This document shows, in pieces, positions 1-7,015 of a stretch of 7,606 bases of DNA (the first letter of the stretch is position 1; each line of letters begins with the position of its first letter). A model generated the notes under the pieces. That model was not told the origin of the DNA, did no database searches, and saw nothing but the letters and a program-made list of their open reading frames with translations. Origin of the DNA: Methanobacteriota archaeon (GTDB lineage: Archaea > Thermoplasmatota > Poseidoniia > Poseidoniales > Poseidoniaceae); assembly GCA_002701145.1 (NCBI GenBank), contig PAEE01000021.1, forward strand, positions 1-7,606. Reading direction: 5' to 3'. A program made the position numbers and the translations under genes.

Positions 1-45
1 TTTCGCCCTTCGTCTCTTCCTTCTCTTTCTCTCTTACTCCCGTCT
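1..45. other. Pyrimidine-rich tract at window edge (purine-rich on minus strand)
   Basis: As printed, 41 of the first 45 bases are C or T, with an uninterrupted pyrimidine run at 13-35. Read on the minus strand this is a G/A-rich stretch about 35-80 bases downstream of the promoter at 82-109, so it would lie in that promoter's 5' leader or early coding sequence. It contains no ATG or GTG on the minus strand. Composition differs from the AT-rich surroundings. It could be a purine-rich leader, the start of a charged coding region using an unseen start, or a low-quality contig end. The sequence alone cannot decide. Confidence 0.5.
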
Positions 46-81
46 GCAGTTGTTTGTAAGTCGGTCCGAGTTGGTCTATTA

Positions 82-109
82 AATATACGCCATTAGGAAA
101 TGGTGTCAA
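82..109 (-). promoter_or_regulatory. Strong sigma70-type promoter reading out of the left edge
   Basis: On the minus strand a perfect -35 box TTGACA (109-104) is followed by a 16-base spacer and TATATT (87-82, five of six matches to TATAAT). The DNA just upstream of the -35 (about 110-147) is very AT-rich with a run of seven T, resembling an UP element. Predicted transcription starts near 75 and leaves the window. The box quality and UP-like stretch are typical of stable-RNA or ribosomal-protein promoters, but no part of the target gene is visible. The promoter lies just after the stop of the glycoside hydrolase gene, in the same direction. Confidence 0.6.
90..103. repeat. Perfect 5-4-5 inverted repeat filling the promoter spacer
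   Basis: CCATT (90-94) and AATGG (99-103) are perfect reverse complements separated by four bases. The palindrome occupies almost exactly the space between the -35 and -10 boxes of the promoter at 82-109. That position suits an operator where a dimeric repressor or MerR-like regulator would bind. A palindrome this short could also arise by chance. Confidence 0.35.
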
Positions 110-147
110 CACTTTTGAGTAAAAAAATATAATTAATTTAGCAAAAT

Positions 148-2172
148 TTATTTATTCCATTTATTTTCATAAAAATCGGCTAAAACTTCAAAAGCTTCTT
201 TTTTATTTCCGTTTTCATCAATTAACCCTTTTCTGTTATAAAAATCTTGAATGCCAGGTAAAGGTCTTAGCATAGCTCTAAAATCTTTAAAGACCCATGG
301 GCTGATTCCTTGTATTTGCGGATTACTAGAAAGCATTTCCAGTTGATGTTTATAAAGTGTGGCCTGGTATTCTTCGGACCAAATTTTATTTGTACGATTT
401 CCATACTTTGCACCAGCACCAAATTCAGAAATGTGAATTGGTTTATCATAGGATGAGCTGATTTTTATATCTGGCATAACTTCAAACATCAATTTTCTGA
501 GAGTGCCTTCAGAAATCATCATCTGATCAGTAAAAAATGTTACGTAATACCAACCAAAGTATTCGTTATAAGAAATCAAATCAATACTCTCCCCAAGAGG
601 ATCATCAATTGAAAGGGAGAAAGATAATTTGCTATTAATTGGTATGTTGGCTTGATTAAGAATTAACTCAAAAATAGCTTTTTCTTTTGGGCTAACCCAA
701 TTAGATTTAGCCCCCTGCAATGCTAGAACAAGAACCAAAGATCTAAATTGCTCTTCACTCCCAGATAATAGAGCAGCAGTTGATAAGCGTGATGAATCAT
801 TTAACTCTATCTCAGCAAGAAGGGTATTTAAGAATGTCATTCTCGCGTTAGATAACGGAGTTTCATTTGCAACAGACCAAACTACTACAGATGCTCTATT
901 TTGATCTCTTTGAACTAATCGTGAGATTTGATTCTTTGCTATATCAAGCGTCTGAGGATTATTCCAATCAATATTCCAATAAACAGGCACCTCCTCCCAA
1001 AGCATTAACCCAAATCGATCAGCAACCTTAGCAAGATGACGAGTATATGGATAATGTGCTGCTCTAATAAAATTAATATTTAGATCTTTGGCAGTTGATA
1101 GCAGGACTTGAAAATGCGCCTTTGAAAAGGCCGGCCCTGCAATACCAATGGGCTCAGAATGCATTGCAATGCCCTTGAATTTAATTTCGCGATTATTTAA
1201 AAATAACTTCTGGCCTTGGGTCTTGATAGAGCGAAAGCCAATTTCATCAGAAATGGTTTCACTAGCAGTAGAAATAATTACCTTATATAGTTTAGGGCTC
1301 CTGGGAGCCCAAAGCTGAGGTGTGATTGTGATTTTTTCTCTAATTAAGCCTGAAGAATTAGTAATATATTCGTCTTCAAATTGAAGCTCAGGAATTTCAA
1401 GCTTAACCTTTTGCCCTGAAGATTCCTGATTCATCTCAAGTTTAAATAAAGCCTGAGAGAAATTTTCTGGATCGAGTTGAAGATATGCATTTTGAATAAA
1501 TTTCTTTGGTGTCTCTACAATATAAACATCGCCAACAATTCCTCCCCATGGCCACCAATCTGTTTTCTGAGTTGGAACAGAAGACTCGCTGAGAGTATTG
1601 TCAGTCTGCACCAACAAAATGTTTTCACCCTCTTTTAAATACTTGGAAATATCGAAATTAAATGGGACATAGCCACCTTCAAACTCTCCAACAATAGAAC
1701 CATTAAGAAATATTTTGGTAGTGAAGTTGCTACCCTCTATATAAAGATGGGCTAAGGATTTCTTGTTAGGTAAAAAATTAAATTTTTTATAGAGCCAAAC
1801 AGGTCCTCTATAAAAAAATAGTTTTTCATCCTCAGCATTCCATGCTCCTGGAATATTAATTTTTGATGCGGTTTCAAAATTGTACTCAATCAACTCCATT
1901 CCCGTTTTTTGAATTTTATTTTTGGGAAATCCACCAAAAAAAGATGACTCAGGCAAGCCATTATTCATTGGATCAACTATGTAACTCCATTCACCATTCA
2001 AGCTTTGAATTTGCCTTGAATCTATCCATCCGATTAGGTGATCTGGAGATGGATAAGCAGGCGCCTCTCGTCCAAAAAAACTATCTGCATCAGATTGTTC
2101 TTCAGAATATAAATTGAGCGCAAAGATTATTAAGCAACTACAATAAGTTCTTAAAATAAATCGGTCGCTCAT
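148..2172 (-). CDS. Exported glycoside hydrolase family 2, beta-glucuronidase-like
   Basis: This 674-residue protein is predicted to hydrolyse beta-glycosidic bonds, most likely of glucuronides, outside the cytoplasm. The N-terminus has arginines at 5 and 8, then a hydrophobic stretch (about 10-22) and a plausible cleavage after LYS. Domains follow the GH2 order: sugar-binding jelly roll (about 50-220, including GGYVPF), Ig-like sandwich (about 221-320) and TIM barrel (about 321-670). The acid/base is E437 in SVANE and the nucleophile is E583 in ISEFGA; RAAHYPY (370-376) and NEYFGWY (536-542) match beta-glucuronidase landmarks. N646-R-K648 corresponds to the NxK motif that in characterised glucuronidases contacts the uronate carboxylate. 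About 45 extra residues (near 470-517) separate the catalytic glutamates compared with E. coli GusA. I chose the ATG at 2172 over TTG at 2175 because AAGGA sits 8 bases upstream. It is the last gene of the glcB operon and overlaps the DUF1330 stop by one base (TGATG). The family is certain; the exact sugar is inferred. Confidence 0.88.
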   Translation of the reverse strand: MSDRFILRTYCSCLIIFALNLYSEEQSDADSFFGREAPAYPSPDHLIGWIDSRQIQSLNGEWSYIVDPMNNGLPESSFFGGFPKNKIQKTGMELIEYNFETASKINIPGAWNAEDEKLFFYRGPVWLYKKFNFLPNKKSLAHLYIEGSNFTTKIFLNGSIVGEFEGGYVPFNFDISKYLKEGENILLVQTDNTLSESSVPTQKTDWWPWGGIVGDVYIVETPKKFIQNAYLQLDPENFSQALFKLEMNQESSGQKVKLEIPELQFEDEYITNSSGLIREKITITPQLWAPRSPKLYKVIISTASETISDEIGFRSIKTQGQKLFLNNREIKFKGIAMHSEPIGIAGPAFSKAHFQVLLSTAKDLNINFIRAAHYPYTRHLAKVADRFGLMLWEEVPVYWNIDWNNPQTLDIAKNQISRLVQRDQNRASVVVWSVANETPLSNARMTFLNTLLAEIELNDSSRLSTAALLSGSEEQFRSLVLVLALQGAKSNWVSPKEKAIFELILNQANIPINSKLSFSLSIDDPLGESIDLISYNEYFGWYYVTFFTDQMMISEGTLRKLMFEVMPDIKISSSYDKPIHISEFGAGAKYGNRTNKIWSEEYQATLYKHQLEMLSSNPQIQGISPWVFKDFRAMLRPLPGIQDFYNRKGLIDENGNKKEAFEVLADFYENKWNK

Positions 2173-2459
2173 CAATTAATTCCTTCGACTAAAACGACAT
2201 GGCGGTTAGATGAGTTTGAGGAATATTTAAGAGCCTCTTGATATTCATTAGATTTATAGCAAATCTTTGCTTCATTCATAGAATTAAATTCAACCAATAC
2301 AGTTCTTTCGTAGGGACCTCCTTCTAGCTCAATCTGCTCTCCACCTCGAACCAAGAAGGTGCCTCCATATTTATTGATTGCTGGCCCTGCTAACTTAATA
2401 TATTCATCGTATTCATCTGAATTATGAACATGACATCTGGTGATCCAGTAAGCTTTCAT
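2172..2459 (-). CDS. DUF1330 family small protein
   Basis: This 95-residue cytoplasmic protein has the full length and pattern of the DUF1330 family: MKAYWI at the start, INKYGG then FLVRGG (residues about 28-39), LEGG (45-48), a central strand around TVLVEF, YKSNEYQEA in the second helix and VLVEG near the end. Members adopt a ferredoxin-like dimeric alpha-beta-barrel fold; no biochemical role is established for most, so none is assigned. Its ATG shares one base with the glcB stop (TAATG), and its TGA shares one base with the glycoside hydrolase ATG. I see only a weak ribosome-binding site, consistent with coupling to glcB translation. Placement between a malate synthase and a glycosidase suggests a metabolic accessory role, which is inference only. 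Confidence 0.88.
   Translation of the reverse strand: MKAYWITRCHVHNSDEYDEYIKLAGPAINKYGGTFLVRGGEQIELEGGPYERTVLVEFNSMNEAKICYKSNEYQEALKYSSNSSNRHVVLVEGIN
2181..2185 (-). promoter_or_regulatory. Shine-Dalgarno site of the glycoside hydrolase gene
   Basis: AAGGA on the minus strand lies 8 bases before the ATG at 2172 and inside the end of the DUF1330 coding region. It fits the ATG better than the TTG one codon upstream, which would leave only 5 bases, so it decides the start. Confidence 0.6.
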
Positions 2460-4627
2460 TAAGCTTTAGTTTTTAATCTCATTTCATGCAAGATGGGCTC
2501 AGTGTATCCACTGGGCTGAACTCTTCCTTGAATTGCTAGATTGCAAGCTGCCTGAAATGCGTCACCATCATAGGATGGTGCCATGGGTTGGTAAGTTGGA
2601 TCGCCAGAGTTTTGCTGATCAACTACCATAGCCATTTGTTTCATGGTTTCAAGGACTTGATCTTCGGAACAAATAGAATGATGTAGCCAATTTGCAATGT
2701 GTTGACTGGATATTCTGCAAGTAGCTCTATCCTCCATAAGTCCTAAGTTATTGATATCAGGCACTTTGGAACATCCAACTCCTTGGTCTACCCATCGAAC
2801 CACGTAACCTAATATGCCCTGAGCATTATTGTCTAACTCCTTTTGAACATCTTCTGCAGATAAAGATCCTGGATCTGACATCACTGGGATTGTTAAAATA
2901 TCATCAAGACTTGCTTTAGTGCGTTCAAGCAATTTTTGTTGGCGATCTGATACCAAGATTTGATGATAATGCATTGCATGAATAGTTGCGCCTGTTGGCG
3001 AAGGGACCCAAGCACAATTTGCTCCAGATTCTGGATGCATCGTTTTTGTTTCATACATATTTAGCATTTCATCTGGCATAGGCCACATGCCCTTACCTAT
3101 CTGGGCATTTCCTTTGAATCCAGTCTCGAGGCCCGAGTCAACATTCCAGTCTTCATAGGCAAGAATCCAAGGTTGCTGTTTCATTTCTGCTTTGAGAATC
3201 ATTGGGCCAGCTTCCATGCTCGTATGAATTTCATCTCCAGTTCTATCTAAAAAACCTGTATTAATAAAGATGACTCTATCCTTAGCGACACGAATACATT
3301 CTTTAAGATTTACAGTAGTTCTTCTCTCTTCATCCATAATCCCAACCTTTGCAGTATGCTGATCAAGATTTAATGACTTCTCAACGGCTGAAAATAGGTC
3401 ACAAGTGAATTGCACCTCATCAGGACCATGCATTTTTGGTTTCACTATGTAAATACTTCCTGCTTGGGAATTTTTAAGGTCGCTATTTCCATTTAAATCA
3501 TGTGTGGCAATGCAAATGGTGAACATTGCATCCAAGATGCCCTCTGGAACCTCATTGCCATCTTGATCAAGAATTGCAGGATTAGTCATTAAATGTCCTA
3601 CATTTCTTACAAGTATAAGACTTCGTCCTGAGAGTTGAAAGTTAGATCCGTCTGGTGCAATGTAACTTCTATCAGGATTCAGAGAGCGAGTCATTTCGGA
3701 GCCCCCTTTGATGAAAGTTTCTTTTAGATCCCCCTTCATTAAGCCTAGCCAATTTCTATAAACAGTTACTTTATCTTCGCCATCAACTGCTGCAACTGAG
3801 TCTTCGCAATCTTGAATGGTTGTGATGGCAGATTCAAGCAACACATCTTTAATACCAGCAGGATCTGTTGCTCCAACCGAGTGACTTGGATCAATTTGAA
3901 TCTCAGCATGCAAGTTATTATTTTTAAGCAATACTCCTGAAGGTTGATCTGCTGAACCTTGATAACCTTGAAACTGCTCACTATTTTTTAGGCTAACACT
4001 CTCTCCATTATTTAGTCCTACTTCAAGACGCCCCTCTTTAATACAGAAAGAACCAACATCTGAATAGGTAGCGTTATTAAGCGCGAAATGCTCATCTAAA
4101 AAATTCTTTGAAAATGCAATAACTTTGTCGCCACGTATAGGATTATATGCACCTGCTCTTGAAGCGCCATCTTCCTCAGATATCATATCGGTGCCGTACA
4201 AAGCATCATAAAGACTTCCCCATCTTGCATTAGCAGCATTTAGAGCAAATCTTGCGTTCATGACTGGAACAACTAATTGAGGTCCAGCAATATTGGCAAT
4301 TTCTGGATCAACATTATCCGTTGAAATATTGAAGTCTTCGCCTTCTGGGAGGAGATAACCAATGTCCTTTAAAAAATCTTTATAAATATCTAAATTTTTT
4401 TCTTGCCCAGGGTTAGCCAGATGCCAAGCATCAATTTGTTCCTGCATTGATTCTCTGACATCCAGTAATTCTCTATTTCTGGGACTAAATTCATTGATAA
4501 CATTTTCTAGGCTTGTCCAAAAATGCTCTTCAGTTAAGTCTAATCCTGGTAATACCTCGGATCTAAGAAATGCTTCTAGGTCTGATGAAACTGATAATGA
4601 TCCCTTGTTGATATATTTCTCTGGCAC
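2459..4627 (-). CDS. glcB: Malate synthase G
   Basis: This 722-residue cytoplasmic enzyme condenses glyoxylate and acetyl-CoA to malate and CoA, using Mg2+. Length matches E. coli GlcB (723), and long blocks match it nearly residue for residue. Visible active-site landmarks are R341 in VRNVGHLM, E433 in GIMDEERR and D461 in FLDRTGDE (the expected Mg2+ ligands), and D633 in MEDRAT (the catalytic base). C619 in GCSKVPDI is the cysteine often oxidised in this family. [21 protein letters not shown] and [10 protein letters not shown] are also intact. The start is GTG at 4627; no ATG lies nearby (next in-frame Met is residue 61), and GCGAGA about 7-12 bases upstream is a modest ribosome-binding site. 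It is first of a three-gene operon. No isocitrate lyase, glycolate oxidase or GlcC-like regulator lies in the window, so the glyoxylate source is not shown. Confidence 0.97.
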   Translation of the reverse strand: MPEKYINKGSLSVSSDLEAFLRSEVLPGLDLTEEHFWTSLENVINEFSPRNRELLDVRESMQEQIDAWHLANPGQEKNLDIYKDFLKDIGYLLPEGEDFNISTDNVDPEIANIAGPQLVVPVMNARFALNAANARWGSLYDALYGTDMISEEDGASRAGAYNPIRGDKVIAFSKNFLDEHFALNNATYSDVGSFCIKEGRLEVGLNNGESVSLKNSEQFQGYQGSADQPSGVLLKNNNLHAEIQIDPSHSVGATDPAGIKDVLLESAITTIQDCEDSVAAVDGEDKVTVYRNWLGLMKGDLKETFIKGGSEMTRSLNPDRSYIAPDGSNFQLSGRSLILVRNVGHLMTNPAILDQDGNEVPEGILDAMFTICIATHDLNGNSDLKNSQAGSIYIVKPKMHGPDEVQFTCDLFSAVEKSLNLDQHTAKVGIMDEERRTTVNLKECIRVAKDRVIFINTGFLDRTGDEIHTSMEAGPMILKAEMKQQPWILAYEDWNVDSGLETGFKGNAQIGKGMWPMPDEMLNMYETKTMHPESGANCAWVPSPTGATIHAMHYHQILVSDRQQKLLERTKASLDDILTIPVMSDPGSLSAEDVQKELDNNAQGILGYVVRWVDQGVGCSKVPDINNLGLMEDRATCRISSQHIANWLHHSICSEDQVLETMKQMAMVVDQQNSGDPTYQPMAPSYDGDAFQAACNLAIQGRVQPSGYTEPILHEMRLKTKA

Positions 4628-4642
4628 TATATTCTCGCTAAT

Positions 4643-4671
4643 ATAATAAAAATAAAGGTATAGTCTAACAA
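4643..4671 (-). promoter_or_regulatory. Probable glcB operon promoter
   Basis: On the minus strand TTGTTA (4671-4666, four of six to consensus) is followed by a 17-base spacer and TATTAT (4648-4643, five of six). Predicted transcription would start near 4636, leaving a leader of only about 8-10 bases before the GTG at 4627. The region is very AT-rich, so chance matches are possible. Confidence 0.45.
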
Positions 4672-4719
4672 ATAAAAATGTATGGCTAGAAGAAAATTAA
4701 TCTTATTAGATTATTAATT

Positions 4720-4747
4720 TTGACACCTATTAATAACAGTCTAGAAT
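4720..4747 (+). promoter_or_regulatory. Promoter of the lipoprotein esterase
   Basis: A perfect TTGACA (4720-4725), a 16-base spacer and TAGAAT (4742-4747, five of six) form a good sigma70-type promoter. The expected start of transcription, 6-9 bases past the -10, falls at about 4753-4756, on or next to the ATG at 4756. This points to a leaderless or nearly leaderless mRNA. The TTG of the -35 box happens to be in frame with the gene, so an automatic caller could mistake it for the start codon. Confidence 0.6.
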
Positions 4748-4755
4748 TCATTAGA

Positions 4756-5757
4756 ATGCACCAAAGAAATATATTTTTTATAAGTCTAATTATATTAATG
4801 ACCTCATGTGGTGGCGGAGGTGGTGAATCTTCTGCAGAGGCTGTCCAGCCAAACTCATCAATCCAAACTCCAATTCCTGAACCCTCTCCTGCGCCATATT
4901 TAAACTCAATAACGAATAACCTTAATGCTCAAGCCAAAGGAACAATAAATGGAGAGATTAACTACAAAGATATTACAAGAGAGTTTATTCTTTACGTCCC
5001 CTCAAGTTATAACGACTCTATCAAACAACCACTTGTATTTAATTTTCATGGGTATGGGAGCAACGCTTACGAGCAAATGAATTATGGAGATCTTCGCTCT
5101 CAAGCAGATGCCAATGGGTTTATTTTAGTTCATCCAGATGCGCTAGATGATATCGGAGGAACAAGTTACTGGAACATGGGTGGTTGGTCAGTTAGTGAAC
5201 ATGACGACCTGGAGTTTATAGATAATTTAATTAATCTGCTTGTGGATAAATACTCTATAAATACTGAAAGAATTTACTCAACTGGTATGTCCAATGGCGG
5301 CTTTTTCAGCTTTCATCTTGCATGTAATTTAAATGCTAGCTTTGCAGCTATTGCTTCAGTAACTGGATCAATGTCCTTTGAAACATATGACGAATGCAAT
5401 GCAAGAAAACCTACACCAATTCTACAGATTCACGGCTCATCCGACACGGTGGTTCCATACGCTGGATTAAGCGTCATAATGAAACCTGTAATGGATGTGA
5501 TGGAGCACTGGAGAATCAACAATTCATGTGATGACTTCATTCATGCTGTGCCAGGAATTATTCCAGGAACTTCATCTTGGACTGAAACCTATCTATTTGA
5601 TAACTGTTTAAACCAAACACAAAATATTCATCTTTATGTTCAGGGTGCGGGGCACATATGGCCAGGATCGATCTTTGCAAGAATTAAAGATCCTAATGCG
5701 AGTCAAATAATTTGGGAGTTTTTTTCAAAGTATGACATAAATGGTGTCATACAATAA
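4756..5757 (+). CDS. Lipoprotein esterase, PHB-depolymerase/LpqC (feruloyl esterase-like) family
   Basis: This 333-residue alpha/beta-hydrolase is predicted to cleave esters at the cell envelope. A short signal peptide with R4 and the core IFFISLIIL ends in MTSC, a lipobox with the lipid-carrying Cys at 18. A poly-Gly and Pro/Ser-rich linker (about 19-48) follows. The catalytic core shows the oxyanion-hole region FHGYGS (97-102), nucleophile S179 in GMSNGG, acid D230 in HGSSDTVVPY and H300 in GAGHIWPG, plus WNMGGWS and DDLEFI typical of the COG3509 group. Four cysteines (190, 214, 258, 284) may form disulfides. Natural substrates in this group include polyhydroxyalkanoates, feruloyl-polysaccharides and acetylated sugars, and sequence alone does not choose among them. 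I prefer the ATG at 4756 to the TTG at 4720 because the signal peptide begins cleanly there and the TTG lies in the -35 box. No Shine-Dalgarno site is visible. Confidence 0.9.
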   Translation: MHQRNIFFISLIILMTSCGGGGGESSAEAVQPNSSIQTPIPEPSPAPYLNSITNNLNAQAKGTINGEINYKDITREFILYVPSSYNDSIKQPLVFNFHGYGSNAYEQMNYGDLRSQADANGFILVHPDALDDIGGTSYWNMGGWSVSEHDDLEFIDNLINLLVDKYSINTERIYSTGMSNGGFFSFHLACNLNASFAAIASVTGSMSFETYDECNARKPTPILQIHGSSDTVVPYAGLSVIMKPVMDVMEHWRINNSCDDFIHAVPGIIPGTSSWTETYLFDNCLNQTQNIHLYVQGAGHIWPGSIFARIKDPNASQIIWEFFSKYDINGVIQ

Positions 5758-5778
5758 AAAAGGGGATCTCACGACCCC
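5756..5778. terminator. Shared intrinsic terminator between convergent genes
   Basis: GGGG (5762-5765) pairs with CCCC (5775-5778). Inside, TC pairs with GA, with one bulged A and a four-base TCAC loop. On the minus strand the hairpin is followed directly by six T (5761-5756), a textbook rho-independent terminator for the three-gene operon ending at 5804. On the plus strand the tail is a weaker CTCTTCTT, so termination of the esterase is less certain. Two bases of the minus-strand T-tract are the end of the esterase stop codon. Confidence 0.8.
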
Positions 5779-5803
5779 CTCTTCTTCAATTAATTAAAAA
5801 ATT

Positions 5804-6244
5804 TTATTTTTTAAAATCAACTCTATAGATAATGTGATGAGCAATCATCTTACGAATCTCTTCATAACCTTTAGAAATTTCCTCTAACTCGACTTCATTA
5901 TCTCCATACATTTTTTCTAGTTCAGCCTCAACTGCTTTACTTTTTTCTTCAGTTGCCTGCATTGATGCTAAATCTTTATATTGAACCGTAATCCAAACAT
6001 TGGGAGAATCAGCAACACTTAAAGAAGTCCATACATTGAAATCCTCTACATAGCCTAATTTCTTTTGCACATTCATGGCTCGTACCCAAGTCCGGTTAAG
6101 ATTAGTCAGATAGGTCTCGACATAATTTGGTTGTACTGCAACAACTGTAAGCTCCATGGGTTCCTGTGAGGGAGTAAAATCTTCATAGATTTCTGCAGCT
6201 GCAAACATTGTAAATAACAGGGGTAAAAGTAATAACTTTTTCAT
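5804..6244 (-). CDS. Exported single-domain protein of unknown function, ferredoxin-like pattern
   Basis: I do not recognise this 146-residue protein. It has a clear signal peptide: two lysines, a leucine-rich core and probable cleavage after FAAA near residue 17. The mature part shows an apparent beta-alpha-beta-beta-alpha-beta order: strand 31-38, helix about 40-62, strand about 66-75, strand 82-90, a long Glu/Lys-rich helix about 91-134 and final strand 137-144. That order and size suit a dimeric alpha-beta-barrel (ABM/EthD/DUF1330-like) fold, which is inference from pattern. There are no cysteines and no obvious catalytic motif. AAGGA lies 7 bases before the ATG. It is the last gene of a three-gene operon, 21 bases after its neighbour, and is followed by the terminator at 5756-5778. 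Confidence 0.82.
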   Translation of the reverse strand: MKKLLLLPLLFTMFAAAEIYEDFTPSQEPMELTVVAVQPNYVETYLTNLNRTWVRAMNVQKKLGYVEDFNVWTSLSVADSPNVWITVQYKDLASMQATEEKSKAVEAELEKMYGDNEVELEEISKGYEEIRKMIAHHIIYRVDFKK

Positions 6245-6265
6245 AATTTTTCCTTAAATATTGTT

Positions 6266-7003
6266 TTATCTTATTAAAGTCCCAGAATACATTCTTGAGT
6301 TTTCACAAGAATATGTTTCTTTGACCATTTTATTCTCATCAGTATTATTTACTTCCGACCAATAGTGATCAATGGTTTTACCCCATTCCTCCCAATCAGG
6401 CGAACCATAGGATAATACAAAATCATACTCAGCAAGCTGAGCTGGCGCTCCATTACTAGGTCTGATTAAACGAGCACTATTTCTAATGCCTGCTTCATGA
6501 GAAATTTTCATCTGATTGCTAAGATTGATGTAAGCATCCTCAAGAGTTTTACCCTCTTTTAAATTACAGTAACGATAAGATACCGGATAAGCATTTGATA
6601 AATCCTCAGGGGCGAAGTTAGATTCTAGGACCCACTGCACAGCATTGAATGCTTGAACACAAGTTACAGGTATAGAGTCTCTTACTCTCTTAAAACCATC
6701 ACCGAACCAATTATCTAATGCTTTACCTAGATTTGTTGTTGTGTCAGTGTGACCAACCCAAAACATATCAAAATCTGTAAGTGGTGAGCGGTATCTAGGA
6801 ACCATGACAGCCGCATCGTAACCAGATTCATCGGTAGCATCCATGACTTTATTCCAAGATTTAGACCACTTCATAAAATCATCAAAACTTTTTCCATCAT
6901 TTAAGTTGCACATCAAATATTCGGCTCTAATAGGATCAGGCACTTCTTGAGAGTGAACGAAAAAGCTTGAAACTAATAAACTAATTAAAAATAAATTTTT
7001 CAT
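6266..7003 (-). CDS. Exported two-domain protein with internal duplication and paired cysteines, function unknown
   Basis: I do not recognise this 245-residue protein. A signal peptide covers residues 1-18 (probable cleavage after FFVHS). The mature protein is a tandem repeat. In copy one (about 27-125) a tyrosine and CNLNDGKSFDD (32-42) start the unit and it ends near TCVQAFNAV. In copy two (about 140-240) CNLKEGKTLED (146-156) starts the unit and it ends near SCENSRMY. Both copies carry a tryptophan-containing segment (LDNWF, IDHYW) at matching positions. Each has one cysteine at the start and one at the end (32/115 and 146/233), spaced 83 and 87 residues apart, which suggests one disulfide per domain in the periplasm. 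The domain pattern again looks ferredoxin-like. AGAGG lies 9 bases before the ATG. The gene starts 12 bases after its upstream neighbour, and the next gene begins 21 bases after it. Confidence 0.85.
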   Translation of the reverse strand: MKNLFLISLLVSSFFVHSQEVPDPIRAEYLMCNLNDGKSFDDFMKWSKSWNKVMDATDESGYDAAVMVPRYRSPLTDFDMFWVGHTDTTTNLGKALDNWFGDGFKRVRDSIPVTCVQAFNAVQWVLESNFAPEDLSNAYPVSYRYCNLKEGKTLEDAYINLSNQMKISHEAGIRNSARLIRPSNGAPAQLAEYDFVLSYGSPDWEEWGKTIDHYWSEVNNTDENKMVKETYSCENSRMYSGTLIR

Positions 7004-7015
7004 ATTTTTTAACCT

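Noticed and set aside
1..12. Possible cloning-vector remnant (CGCCCTT at the left end)
   Set aside because: Seven bases is too short to support it, and the adjoining sequence does not continue as a vector I recognise.
110..147. Terminator for the glcB operon
   Set aside because: There is a T-run on the minus strand but no GC stem before it. The stretch is better explained as AT-rich DNA upstream of the promoter at 82-109.
267..449. Minus-strand open frame of 60 codons
   Set aside because: It lies inside the glycoside hydrolase gene in another frame, in conserved catalytic-domain sequence, and shows no protein-like pattern.
1863..2117. Plus-strand open frame of 84 codons
   Set aside because: It is antisense to the N-terminal part of the glycoside hydrolase, with low-complexity composition and no recognisable domain.
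2173..2175. TTG as start of the glycoside hydrolase
   Set aside because: The adjacent ATG at 2172 has better spacing (8 bases) to AAGGA and gives the coupled TGATG junction.
3766..3981. Minus-strand open frame of 71 codons
   Set aside because: It is a shadow frame inside glcB, whose own frame is conserved along its whole length.
4720..4755. N-terminal extension of the esterase from TTG 4720
   Set aside because: The TTG is the first part of a perfect -35 box, no ribosome-binding site supports it, and the extension would put 12 residues before a clean lipoprotein signal.
5789..5818. AT-rich imperfect palindrome after the terminator
   Set aside because: It consists of A/T runs that pair by composition, overlaps the end of the gene at 5804, and the GC hairpin next to it already explains termination.
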